Source: Mesorhizobium loti CJ3sym (GTDB lineage: Bacteria > Pseudomonadota > Alphaproteobacteria > Rhizobiales > Rhizobiaceae). Taken from it: a stretch of DNA of 64,000 nt. This document shows positions 16,202 to 23,898 of the stretch, piece by piece. The stretch spans positions 1 through 64,000 of the forward strand of contig NZ_AXAL01000025.1 in assembly GCF_000472785.1 (NCBI RefSeq), written 5' to 3'. The translations under genes were made by a program, and so were the position numbers. The notes beneath the pieces were generated by a model that worked only from the letters and a program-made list of their open reading frames with translations, ran no database searches and was not told the DNA's origin. How positions within the stretch are numbered: the stretch's first letter is position 1; each line of letters opens with the position of its first letter.

Positions 16202-16226
16202 GGAACTTTCGCCCGCGCCCCTCATT
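16202..16226 (+). promoter_or_regulatory. Candidate EcfG (RpoE2-type) general-stress promoter
   Basis: GGAAC at 16202-16206 is followed 18 bp later by TT at 16225-16226, matching the GGAAC-N18-TT pattern of rhizobial RpoE2/EcfG promoters. It lies about 40 bp before the PRC-barrel start at 16264, a distance that fits a short leader. PRC-barrel stress genes are typical EcfG targets in rhizobia, which supports the call; no experiment is available. Confidence 0.55.
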
Positions 16227-16263
16227 GTCAAAGCATAGTTCAACGACAACGAGGAGCATGATC

Positions 16264-16629
16264 ATGACAACCCAGACAGGCCACACCGAGGCCATTGCCG
16301 CTTCGCGCGTCATCGGTACATCCGTCTACAATACCGAAGGCGACAAGATCGGCGGCATCGAGGACATCATGCTCGACAAGACGTCGAATGGCATCATGTT
16401 CGCGGTGATCGGTTTCGGCGGCTTCCTCGGCATTGGCGAGAAGTACCATGCCATTCCTTGGGCAAGTCTCGACTATGACGAGGACAAGGGCGGCTATATC
16501 GTGCCCTTCTCTAAGGATCAGCTGAAGGCGGCGCCCGCTTATTCGATCAACGAACTTGCCGGCGCGGATGGCGAGACAGCGCGAGATGCGTCCTATGACT
16601 ACTACAAGGTCACGCCGTACTGGCATTGA
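16264..16629 (+). CDS. PRC-barrel domain protein, probable stress protein
   Basis: 121 aa with a PRC-barrel fold: ASRVIGTSVYNTEGDKIGGI, then DIMLDKTSNGIMFAVIGFGG and HAIPWASLDYDEDKGGYIV. The domain occurs in photosynthetic reaction centres and RNA-processing proteins; in rhizobia many single-domain members respond to osmotic or oxidative stress, but no molecular role is established. The ribosome site GAGGAG (16251-16256) decides the start: the ATG at 16258 is too close, and the one at 16264 has 7-nt spacing. A candidate EcfG promoter lies upstream and a strong terminator downstream. Confidence 0.88.
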   Translation: MTTQTGHTEAIAASRVIGTSVYNTEGDKIGGIEDIMLDKTSNGIMFAVIGFGGFLGIGEKYHAIPWASLDYDEDKGGYIVPFSKDQLKAAPAYSINELAGADGETARDASYDYYKVTPYWH

Positions 16630-16643
16630 CGCGATCTGAATTA

Positions 16644-16675
16644 AAAAGGGCCTCGTTTCGACGAGGCCCTTTTGA
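16644..16675 (+). terminator. Rho-independent terminator after the PRC-barrel gene
   Basis: Arms AAAAGGGCCTCGT and ACGAGGCCCTTTT form a 13-bp perfect stem closed by a TTCG tetraloop, followed by TTTTGATT. It begins 15 bp after the PRC-barrel stop. The stem's A run on the opposite strand could also let it act on a minus-strand transcript, such as that of the small lipoprotein gene ending at 16688. Confidence 0.9.
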
Positions 16676-16687
16676 TTCAAGGCAGTG

Positions 16688-16813
16688 CTATTCCCTGATG
16701 TGCAGGGCCGGCAAAGGCGCGAAAGCCTTCGGTGGCGATTGCTGGCTGTCGCACGACGTCAGGAACGCCGCCGCGATCAGGAACAAACTCACGATACCGC
16801 TCAACTCCGACAT
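16688..16813 (-). CDS. Putative small lipoprotein (41 aa)
   Basis: On the minus strand an ATG at 16813 opens MSELSGIVSLFLIAAAFLTS followed by CDS, giving a lipobox FLTSC around residues 17-21, and a short proline-rich tail ending HIRE. Small entericidin-like or orphan lipoproteins look like this, so a lipid-anchored peptide is plausible. No good ribosome site sits right before this ATG: the best GGGAGGAG precedes another ATG at 16827 that starts an overlapping 8-residue frame. It may therefore be translated by coupling, or be spurious. No function assigned. Confidence 0.4.
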   Translation of the reverse strand: MSELSGIVSLFLIAAAFLTSCDSQQSPPKAFAPLPALHIRE

Positions 16814-17025
16814 GTTAGCTTAGTCATGGCGAAACTCCTCCCGTTTCGCCCCGCGCATAAAGACCATAACTCGAAATTCGCGTCTTATGGCATGACTTAT
16901 GATGACAGAAATTTGCGCTTCGTGAATCAGCCGGGCGGCACTATTCGACCAGGGCCGGATTGCCTTTTGCGTCGCTTTGGCTAAGACGGGCGCGACCTTT
17001 CGTCAGATCAATCGGGGACATCGCA

Positions 17026-18300
17026 ATGACCGCCATCATCGACATTGTCGGACGTGAAATCCTGGACAGCCGTGGAAACCCGACCGTCGAGGTCGATGTC
17101 GTGCTCGAAGACGGTTCGATGGGCCGCGCGGCGGTGCCGTCGGGCGCCTCGACCGGCGCTCACGAGGCGGTCGAGCTTCGCGACGGCGGCGCCCGCTATC
17201 TCGGCAAGGGCGTGCTCAAGGCCGTCGAGGCGGTCAATGGCGAGCTGTTCGAGGCGATCGGCGGCATGGAAGCCGAAAACCAGATCCATATCGATCAGAC
17301 CATGATCGAGCTCGATGGCACGCCCAACAAGAGCCGGCTCGGCGCCAATGCCATTCTCGGTGTTTCGCTGGCGGTGGCCAAGGCCGCCGCCGACGCTGCA
17401 GGCTTGCCGCTCTATCGTTATGTCGGCGGCACCAAGGCGCATATCCTGCCGGTGCCGATGATGAACATCATCAATGGCGGCGCGCATGCCGACAACCCGA
17501 TCGACTTCCAGGAATTCATGATCCTGCCGGTTGGCGCACCGACGCTGCGCGAAGCCGTACGCTGGGGTTCGGAAATCTTCCACACGCTGCGCAAGAAGCT
17601 GAAGGATGCCGGCCACAACACCAATGTCGGCGACGAAGGCGGCTTTGCCCCGAACCTGAAGAGTGCGCCGGTGGCGCTCGATTTCATCATGGAATCAATC
17701 GAGAAGGCCGGTTTCAAGCCGGGCGAAGAGATCGCGCTCGGCCTTGATTGCGCCGCGACCGAGTTCTTCAAGGACGGCAACTACGTCTATGAAGGCGAGA
17801 AGAAGACGCGTGATCCCAAGGCGCAGGCCAAATACCTGGCCAAGCTCGCCGCCGACTACCCGATCATTTCGATCGAGGACGGCCTGGCCGAGGACGATTG
17901 GGAAGGCTGGAAATACCTGACCGACCTGATCGGCAAGAAGACCCAGCTGGTTGGCGACGATCTGTTCGTCACCAACACGGCGCGGCTGCGCGACGGCATC
18001 CGCATGGGCGTTGCCAATTCGATCCTGGTCAAGGTCAACCAGATCGGCTCGCTGACGGAGACGCTCGACGCTGTCGAGACCGCGCACAAGGCTGCTTATA
18101 CGGCCGTCATGTCGCACCGTTCGGGTGAAACCGAGGATTCGACCATCGCCGATCTCGCCGTCGCCACCAATTGCGGGCAGATCAAGACCGGTTCGCTGTC
18201 TCGCTCCGACCGCATGGCGAAGTACAACCAGCTGATCCGCATCGAGGAAGAGCTTGGCAAGCAGGCGCGCTACGCCGGCAAGTCGGTGATCAAGGGCTGA
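17026..18300 (+). CDS. eno: Enolase
   Basis: 424 aa, the usual length. It converts 2-phosphoglycerate to phosphoenolpyruvate in glycolysis/gluconeogenesis; in many bacteria it is also part of the RNA degradosome. SGASTGAHEAVELRDGG, GGAHADNPIDFQEFMILPVG, SIEDGLAEDDWEGW, LVGDDLFVTN, KVNQIGSLTET and SHRSGETEDSTIADLAV contain the Mg ligands (Asp, Glu, Asp) and the catalytic Lys and Glu residues. The start MTAIIDIVGREILDSRG at 17026 matches the family exactly; the longer frame to 16960 is not needed. A terminator follows it. Confidence 0.98.
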   Translation: MTAIIDIVGREILDSRGNPTVEVDVVLEDGSMGRAAVPSGASTGAHEAVELRDGGARYLGKGVLKAVEAVNGELFEAIGGMEAENQIHIDQTMIELDGTPNKSRLGANAILGVSLAVAKAAADAAGLPLYRYVGGTKAHILPVPMMNIINGGAHADNPIDFQEFMILPVGAPTLREAVRWGSEIFHTLRKKLKDAGHNTNVGDEGGFAPNLKSAPVALDFIMESIEKAGFKPGEEIALGLDCAATEFFKDGNYVYEGEKKTRDPKAQAKYLAKLAADYPIISIEDGLAEDDWEGWKYLTDLIGKKTQLVGDDLFVTNTARLRDGIRMGVANSILVKVNQIGSLTETLDAVETAHKAAYTAVMSHRSGETEDSTIADLAVATNCGQIKTGSLSRSDRMAKYNQLIRIEEELGKQARYAGKSVIKG

Positions 18301-18332
18301 TCCGAAAACGCCAATCCTGGATATTGCGCGAA

Positions 18333-18357
18333 GGGCGGGAGCATTCCCGCCCTTTTT
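18333..18357 (+). terminator. Rho-independent terminator of eno
   Basis: GGGCGGGA and TCCCGCCC form an 8-bp perfect stem around a GCAT loop, immediately followed by TTTTT. It lies 32 bp after the eno stop and separates eno from ftsB. Confidence 0.9.
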
Positions 18358-18458
18358 CATTTTGCTGTCGCCGGGCCGGTCTCCGTAACCGTCCGTTAAG
18401 CACAATCGGGTGAAAAAGGGTCCGGGTCGCTTGAGTTTGCGGCCATGGGGAATCGGTC

Positions 18459-18782
18459 ATGTGGACGCGTCAGCACAAGCAGAGAAATACCGGCCGGCTG
18501 ATCATTCCCTCGCTTTGCGTCCTGTTCCTGGCCTATTTCGGCTTCCATGCCTATCACGGCGAATTCGGCATCAATTCGAAATATCAGCTGGAAGCCCAGA
18601 CAGTTGCGCTGCAGGCGCAGCTCGATGCGGTCAAGGCGCGTCGGATAGAACTCGAACGACGCGTTCGGCTGATGCATGACGGTACGCTGGAGAAGGACAT
18701 GCTCGACGAGCAGGCGCGTAGGGCGCTCAACCTGTCCCAGCCTGATGAAATCACCATCATGTTGCCGGCATCGTCGAAATAA
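18459..18782 (+). CDS. ftsB: Septum formation initiator, FtsB-like (DivIC) protein
   Basis: 107 aa bitopic membrane protein. Residues about 13-33 (LIIPSLCVLFLAYFGFHAYH) form the single transmembrane helix, and QLEAQTVALQAQLDAVKARR begins a periplasmic coiled coil that binds FtsL and FtsQ. The conserved tail LEKDMLDEQARRALNLSQPD matches DivIC/FtsB. It helps activate septal peptidoglycan synthesis at division. The position between eno and the pdh genes is the classical ftsB location in proteobacteria, which raises confidence. Confidence 0.9.
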   Translation: MWTRQHKQRNTGRLIIPSLCVLFLAYFGFHAYHGEFGINSKYQLEAQTVALQAQLDAVKARRIELERRVRLMHDGTLEKDMLDEQARRALNLSQPDEITIMLPASSK

Positions 18783-18975
18783 CTGTCTTTCAGTTAATCG
18801 TCAATATTTTCAACGATTTTAAGCGCTTAGGCGCATGCCAGCTATGCAAATTCGTCATGGCGCAACGCTCTGACGCGTGTTAGCCTTGCATAAATCGGTG
18901 GGGAGAGCTGATCTTCCCAGGGCAGATTTCATCCTGCCCTAATGTCCGCAAAGAGACGCCAACAGGGAGTGATGC

Positions 18976-20013
18976 ATGGCCACCGCAGCCAGAAAAGCGC
19001 CTGCCAAATCGAAATCCGACGGCAAATCAGGGCTTTCCGCGCCCAAGCCCGCTGAATTCACCAAGGACGAAGAGCTCGCTGCCTACAGGCACATGCTGCA
19101 CATCCGCCGCTTCGAAGAAAAGGCCGGCCAGCTCTACGGCATGGGCTTCATCGGCGGCTTCTGCCATCTCTATATCGGCCAGGAGGCGGTCGTCACCGGC
19201 ATGAAGATGGCGCTGATCGACGGCGACCAGATGATCACAGCCTATCGCGACCATGGCCACATGCTGGCGATGGAGTTGTCGCCGCGTGGCGTCATGGCCG
19301 AGCTGACCGGGCGCCGCGGCGGCCTGTCGAGGGGCAAGGGCGGCTCCATGCACATGTTCTCCAAGGAGAAGCATTTTTACGGCGGCCACGGCATCGTCGG
19401 CGCGCAGGTGTCGCTCGGCACCGGTCTGGCCTTCGCCAACCGTTATCGCGACAACAACAACGTCTCGCTGACCTATTTCGGCGACGGCGCGGCCAACCAG
19501 GGCCAGGTCTATGAAAGCTTCAACATGGCCTCGTTGTGGAAGCTGCCGGTGATCTACATCATCGAGAACAACCGCTACGCCATGGGCACTTCGGTATCGC
19601 GCTCGTCGGCGGAAACCAATTTTTCGCATCGTGGCGCCTCGTTCAAGATTCCCGGCATCCAGGTCGACGGCATGGATGTGCGTGCCGTCAAGTCCGCCGG
19701 CGATCAGGCGACCGAATGGTGCCGCGCGGGCAACGGGCCGATCATTCTCGAAATGCAGACCTACCGCTATCGCGGTCACTCGATGTCGGATCCGGCGAAA
19801 TACCGCTCCAAGGAAGAAGTGCAGAAGATGCGCTCCGACCATGACCCGATCGAACAGGTCAAGGCGCGGTTGACGCAGAAGAAGTGGGCGACCGAGGACG
19901 AGCTCAAGTCCATCGACAAGGAAGTCCGCGACATCGTCGCCGACGCCGCCGAATTTGCCCAGAACGATGCAGAGCCGGATCCGTCCGAACTCTGGACCGA
20001 TATCGTACTGTAA
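18976..20013 (+). CDS. pdhA: Pyruvate dehydrogenase E1 component, alpha subunit
   Basis: 345 aa, typical for the heterotetrameric E1 alpha. With E1 beta it decarboxylates pyruvate on thiamine diphosphate and acetylates the lipoyl group of E2. The TPP/Mg motif GDGAANQGQVYESFNMASLW lies near residue 170; GGHGIVGAQVSLGTGLAFAN and TYRYRGHSMSDPAKYRSKEE (phosphorylation-loop region) are conserved. An alanine- and lysine-rich N-terminal 20 residues are non-conserved. ATG at 18976 follows ACAGGGAGTG. First gene of the pdhABC-lpdA block; a roughly 190-bp gap upstream holds its promoter. Confidence 0.97.
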   Translation: MATAARKAPAKSKSDGKSGLSAPKPAEFTKDEELAAYRHMLHIRRFEEKAGQLYGMGFIGGFCHLYIGQEAVVTGMKMALIDGDQMITAYRDHGHMLAMELSPRGVMAELTGRRGGLSRGKGGSMHMFSKEKHFYGGHGIVGAQVSLGTGLAFANRYRDNNNVSLTYFGDGAANQGQVYESFNMASLWKLPVIYIIENNRYAMGTSVSRSSAETNFSHRGASFKIPGIQVDGMDVRAVKSAGDQATEWCRAGNGPIILEMQTYRYRGHSMSDPAKYRSKEEVQKMRSDHDPIEQVKARLTQKKWATEDELKSIDKEVRDIVADAAEFAQNDAEPDPSELWTDIVL

Positions 20014-20027
20014 GGGAGGGCCAGGAC

Positions 20028-21425
20028 ATGCCGATCGAAATTCTCATGCCCGCTCTCTCGCCGACCATGGAAGAGGGCAATCTTTCCAAGTGGTTGAAGA
20101 ACGAAGGTGACAAGGTCGTCGCTGGCGACGTCATCGCCGAAATCGAGACCGACAAGGCGACGATGGAAGTCGAAGCCGTCGATGAAGGCACGATTGGAAA
20201 GATCGTGGTGCCTGCCGGTACCGAAGGCGTCAAGGTCAACGCGGTGATCGCCATTTTGCTGCAGGAAGGCGAAAGTGCCGCCGATGCCGGCAAGGCTGCG
20301 GCGCCCGCCAAGGCAGAAGCGCCGGCAAAGGCGGAAGCCCCGGCCGCGGCTGAAGACGCCACTCCGGCGGCTAAGCCGGCTCCTGTCGCAGCCGCGCCGA
20401 AAACGGAAATCGCCGCCGATCCCGACATTCCGGCCGGCACCGAGATGGTCTCGACGACGGTGCGCGAAGCCCTGCGCGATGCCATGGCCGAGGAGATGCG
20501 CCGTGACGGCGACGTCTTCGTCATGGGCGAGGAGGTCGCCGAATATCAGGGCGCCTACAAGATCACCCAAGGCCTGTTGCAGGAATTCGGACCGCGGCGC
20601 GTCGTCGACACGCCGATCACCGAGCATGGTTTTGCCGGCGTCGGTGTTGGTGCTGCGATGGCCGGGCTGAAGCCGATCGTCGAGTTCATGACATTCAACT
20701 TCGCCATGCAGGCGATCGACCAGATCATCAACTCGGCCGCCAAGACGCTCTATATGTCGGGTGGCCAGATGGGCGCGCCGATCGTGTTCCGCGGACCGAA
20801 CGGGGCTGCCGCTCGCGTCGCCGCCCAGCACTCGCAATGTTATGCCGCCTGGTACAGCCACATTCCGGGCCTGAAAGTCGTGATGCCGTATACGGCCGCC
20901 GACGCCAAGGGCCTGCTCAAGGCGGCGATCCGCGATCCGAACCCGGTCATCTTCCTCGAGAACGAGATCCTCTACGGCCAGTCCTTCGACGTGCCGAAGC
21001 TGGATGACTTCGTGCTGCCGATCGGCAAGGCGCGTGTCCACAAGCAAGGCAAGGACGTCACCATCGTCTCCTTCGGCATCGGCATGACCTATGCGGTCAA
21101 GGCCGAGGCCGAATTGCGTGGCATGGGCATCGACGCGGAGATCATCGACCTGCGCACGATTCGTCCGCTTGACCTCGACACCATCATCGCCTCGGTCAAG
21201 AAGACCAATCGCCTGGTCGTGGTGGAAGAGGGCTATCCGCAGAGTTCGGTCGGCGATCATATCGCCAACCAGGTGTCGCAGCGCGCCTTCGATTTCCTCG
21301 ACGCGCCGGTCATCACCATTGCCGGCAAGGACGTGCCGATGCCTTATGCGGCAAACCTCGAAAAGCTGGCCTTGCCGAATGTCGGCGAGGTCATCGAGGC
21401 GGTCAAAGCCGTCGCGTATCGCTGA
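20028..21425 (+). CDS. pdhB: Pyruvate dehydrogenase E1 component, beta subunit with N-terminal lipoyl domain
   Basis: 465 aa, about 130 longer than simple E1 beta. Residues 1-80 form a complete lipoyl domain (MPALSPTMEEGNLSKWL, lipoyl-Lys in ETDKATMEVE), followed by an Ala/Lys/Pro linker, then E1 beta from about residue 140 with VREALRDAMAEEMRRDGDVF, EYQGAYKITQGL and GPNGAAARVAAQHSQ. A lipoylated E1 beta is a recognised alphaproteobacterial feature. GGGAGGGCCAGGAC precedes the ATG at 20028, 14 bp after pdhA. The lipoyl region closely repeats the one in pdhC. Confidence 0.97.
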   Translation: MPIEILMPALSPTMEEGNLSKWLKNEGDKVVAGDVIAEIETDKATMEVEAVDEGTIGKIVVPAGTEGVKVNAVIAILLQEGESAADAGKAAAPAKAEAPAKAEAPAAAEDATPAAKPAPVAAAPKTEIAADPDIPAGTEMVSTTVREALRDAMAEEMRRDGDVFVMGEEVAEYQGAYKITQGLLQEFGPRRVVDTPITEHGFAGVGVGAAMAGLKPIVEFMTFNFAMQAIDQIINSAAKTLYMSGGQMGAPIVFRGPNGAAARVAAQHSQCYAAWYSHIPGLKVVMPYTAADAKGLLKAAIRDPNPVIFLENEILYGQSFDVPKLDDFVLPIGKARVHKQGKDVTIVSFGIGMTYAVKAEAELRGMGIDAEIIDLRTIRPLDLDTIIASVKKTNRLVVVEEGYPQSSVGDHIANQVSQRAFDFLDAPVITIAGKDVPMPYAANLEKLALPNVGEVIEAVKAVAYR

Positions 21426-21445
21426 ACCGGGCGGGAGGACAAGAA

Positions 21446-22816
21446 ATGCCAATCAACATCACCATGCCGGCGCTCTCGCCCACGATGGAAGAGGGCAATC
21501 TTTCCAAATGGCTCGTGAAAGAGGGTGACAAGGTTTCGCCGGGAGACGTGATCGCCGAGATCGAGACCGACAAGGCGACGATGGAAGTCGAAGCCGTCGA
21601 TGAGGGCACCGTTGCCAAGCTTGTCGTTCCCGCCGGCACCGAAGGCGTCAAGGTCAATGCGCTGATCGCCGTGCTTGCCGCCGAGGGTGAGGATGCGAGT
21701 GCTGCCGCGAAGAGCGGCGGCGACGCCGCGCCGGCAAAAGCGGAGGCTTCGAAGGCCGAGGCTCCCAAGGCCGACGGGCCAAAGGCCGAGGCACCGAAGC
21801 CTGATGCTGTTGCTTCCGCACCCAAGGCTGAGGCGGCTCCAGTAGCCAACGGCCATGCTGCTGGCGAGCGCACCTTCGCCTCGCCGCTCGCACGCCGCAT
21901 CGCCAAGGACGCCGGCGTCGATCTGTCCGCCGTGACCGGCACCGGTCCGCATGGCCGCGTGGTCAAGGCGGATATCGATGCGGCGATCGCCGGCGGCGCC
22001 AAGGCAGCACCCGCAGCCAAGGCCCCGGCCGGCGCGCCGGCTGCTGCTGCTCCGGCGGTGAAGGCGATGTCGGACGACCAGGTGCTGAAGCTGTTCGAGC
22101 AAGGCTCCTACGACCTCGTCCCGCACGACAATATGCGCAAGACCATCGCGCGGCGCCTTGTCGAGGCCAAGACCACCATTCCGCATTTTTACCTGACGCT
22201 CGACTGTGAACTCGATGCGCTGCTGGCGCTGCGCACGCAAATCAATGCCGCAGCTCCCGTCAAGAAGACCGAGAAGGGCGATGCGCCCGCCTACAAGCTG
22301 TCGGTCAACGACATGGTGATCAAGGCCATGGCCCTGGCGCTGAAGGCAGTGCCCGATGCCAATGCCTCATGGACCGAAAGCGCCATGGTCAAGCACAAGC
22401 ACGCCGATGTCGGCGTTGCCGTGTCGATCCCCGGCGGCCTGATCACGCCGATCATTCGGCATGCGGATGAAAAGACGCTGTCCGTGATCTCCAACGAGAT
22501 GAAGGACCTGGCCAACCGCGCCCGCAGCCGCAAGCTGAAGCCGGAAGAGTATCAGGGCGGCACCACGGCGGTGTCGAACCTCGGCATGTTCGGCATCAAG
22601 GACTTTGCCGCCGTCATCAACCCGCCGCATGCGACGATCCTAGCGGTCGGTGCGGGCGAAGAACGGGCGGTGGTCAAGAATGGCGAGATCAAGATCGCCA
22701 CCGTGATGTCGGTGACGCTGTCGACCGATCATCGTGCCGTCGACGGAGCGCTGGGGGCCGAACTGCTGGTCGCCTTCAAGCGGCTGATCGAAAACCCGAT
22801 GGGCATGCTGGTCTAG
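21446..22816 (+). CDS. pdhC: Pyruvate dehydrogenase E2 component (dihydrolipoyllysine acetyltransferase)
   Basis: 456 aa. It forms the core of the complex and passes the acetyl group from lipoyl-Lys to CoA. Residues 1-80 form the lipoyl domain with Lys in ETDKATMEVEA. An Ala/Lys/Pro hinge follows, then the subunit-binding domain near 145 (SPLARRIAKDAGVDLSAVTG, HGRVVKADI). The catalytic domain ends with TVMSVTLSTDHRAVDGALGA, whose DHRAVDG holds the active-site His and Asp. Only one lipoyl domain is in E2; the other lies in E1 beta. It follows pdhB by 20 bp with a GGGAGGAC ribosome site. Confidence 0.97.
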   Translation: MPINITMPALSPTMEEGNLSKWLVKEGDKVSPGDVIAEIETDKATMEVEAVDEGTVAKLVVPAGTEGVKVNALIAVLAAEGEDASAAAKSGGDAAPAKAEASKAEAPKADGPKAEAPKPDAVASAPKAEAAPVANGHAAGERTFASPLARRIAKDAGVDLSAVTGTGPHGRVVKADIDAAIAGGAKAAPAAKAPAGAPAAAAPAVKAMSDDQVLKLFEQGSYDLVPHDNMRKTIARRLVEAKTTIPHFYLTLDCELDALLALRTQINAAAPVKKTEKGDAPAYKLSVNDMVIKAMALALKAVPDANASWTESAMVKHKHADVGVAVSIPGGLITPIIRHADEKTLSVISNEMKDLANRARSRKLKPEEYQGGTTAVSNLGMFGIKDFAAVINPPHATILAVGAGEERAVVKNGEIKIATVMSVTLSTDHRAVDGALGAELLVAFKRLIENPMGMLV

Positions 22817-22829
22817 GAAGGAGAGGGCG

Positions 22830-23243
22830 GTGCGGAAATTCTTCACCAGCCTCTTCGCTTTCATCATCTCCGGATTCGTCGGCGGTCTGGTCGCCCAGCA
22901 ACTGGCCGTCATCACGGATGCGCAAGAAGAATACATCATCGTCTTCATGTTCTCGGTGCTGGTGACGTTTGTCGTCACCTTCGTCTTCTTCGTGGCGCAG
23001 CTGATGAACGACCCGGTCGCGGCCGTGGCCAGGACGGGCAAGTGGACGTTGATCGTGTTTGTGGTGTTGCTCGCCCTGTTTGTCGCCCTGATCCTCTACA
23101 GCGACAGCAGCGCCGCGGTGGTCAGGAAAGACATGCCGATGGTTGCCGGGCTTGGTCTCCCGGGCTTAGTGACGATCATCGTGCATTGGCTGTTCGTACG
23201 CTGGCGCGTGAAGCGCGGCGTGACCACCATAAAGGCAGGTTGA
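22830..23243 (+). CDS. Hypothetical inner-membrane protein in the pdh operon
   Basis: 137 aa starting with GTG at 22830 after AGGAAGGAGAGGGCG. There are about four hydrophobic helices: around FTSLFAFIISGFVGGLVAQQ, YIIVFMFSVLVTFVVTFVFF, TLIVFVVLLALFVALILY and AGLGLPGLVTIIVHWLFV. I recognise no family or catalytic motif. It lies 14 bp after pdhC and 4 bp before the SGNH hydrolase, so it is probably co-transcribed with the PDH genes; its role there is unknown. Confidence 0.75.
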   Translation: MRKFFTSLFAFIISGFVGGLVAQQLAVITDAQEEYIIVFMFSVLVTFVVTFVFFVAQLMNDPVAAVARTGKWTLIVFVVLLALFVALILYSDSSAAVVRKDMPMVAGLGLPGLVTIIVHWLFVRWRVKRGVTTIKAG

Positions 23244-23247
23244 ACGC

Positions 23248-23883
23248 ATGAAGACGGTGCTTTGCTACGGCGACTCGCTGACCTGGGGCTACAACGCCGA
23301 GGGTGGTCGCCACGCGTTTGAGGATCGCTGGTCAAGCGTGCTGCAGGCTGGGTTGGGCGAAGGCGTCCAGGTCGTTGCCGACGGCCTCAATGGCCGCACC
23401 ACCGCCTTCGACGATCACCTGGCTGGAGCCGATCGCAACGGCGCGCGGCTGCTGCCGACGGTGCTGACGACGCATGCGCCAATCGATCTGATCGTCATCA
23501 TGCTCGGCGCCAACGACATGAAACCGTGGATCCACGGCAATCCGGTCGCGGCCAAGCAAGGCATATCGAGGTTGATCGACATCGTGCGTGGCCATGATTA
23601 TCCGTTCGACTGGCCGGCGCCGCAGATCCTGATTGTTTCGCCGCCTCTTGTCACTCGCACCGAGAATGCCGATTTCAAGGAAATGTTCGCCGGCGGCGAC
23701 GATGCCTCGAAGCAGCTGGCGCCGCAATACGCCGCGCTCGCCGACGAGGCTGGCTGCGGCTTTTTCGACGCTGGCAGCGTCGCCACCACGACACCGCTCG
23801 ACGGCGTCCACCTCGATGCCGAAAATACGCGAAACATCGGCAAGGCGCTGACACCGGTCGTGCGCGTCATGCTGGAATTGTGA
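23248..23883 (+). CDS. SGNH/GDSL-family hydrolase (arylesterase-like)
   Basis: 211 aa without signal peptide, so probably cytoplasmic. Block I is VLCYGDSLTWGYNAEGG (nucleophile Ser), the Gly is in ADGLNGRTTAFDD, block III is IVIMLGANDMKPW (Asn), and block V is PLDGVHLDAENT (Asp-x-x-His). It likely cleaves an ester, acyl or acetyl group; family members of this type act on aryl esters and acetylated sugars in vitro. It sits between pdhC and lpdA, as in other rhizobia, but a link to PDH function is unproven. Confidence 0.9.
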   Translation: MKTVLCYGDSLTWGYNAEGGRHAFEDRWSSVLQAGLGEGVQVVADGLNGRTTAFDDHLAGADRNGARLLPTVLTTHAPIDLIVIMLGANDMKPWIHGNPVAAKQGISRLIDIVRGHDYPFDWPAPQILIVSPPLVTRTENADFKEMFAGGDDASKQLAPQYAALADEAGCGFFDAGSVATTTPLDGVHLDAENTRNIGKALTPVVRVMLEL

Positions 23884-23898
23884 TTAAGGAGAAAAACC

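Noticed and set aside
19776..21452. Long minus-strand open frame opposite pdhA/pdhB
   Set aside because: A codon-bias shadow of the GC-rich pdh genes; its residues are repetitive His/Arg/Asp/Gly and match no family, while the plus strand has complete motifs.
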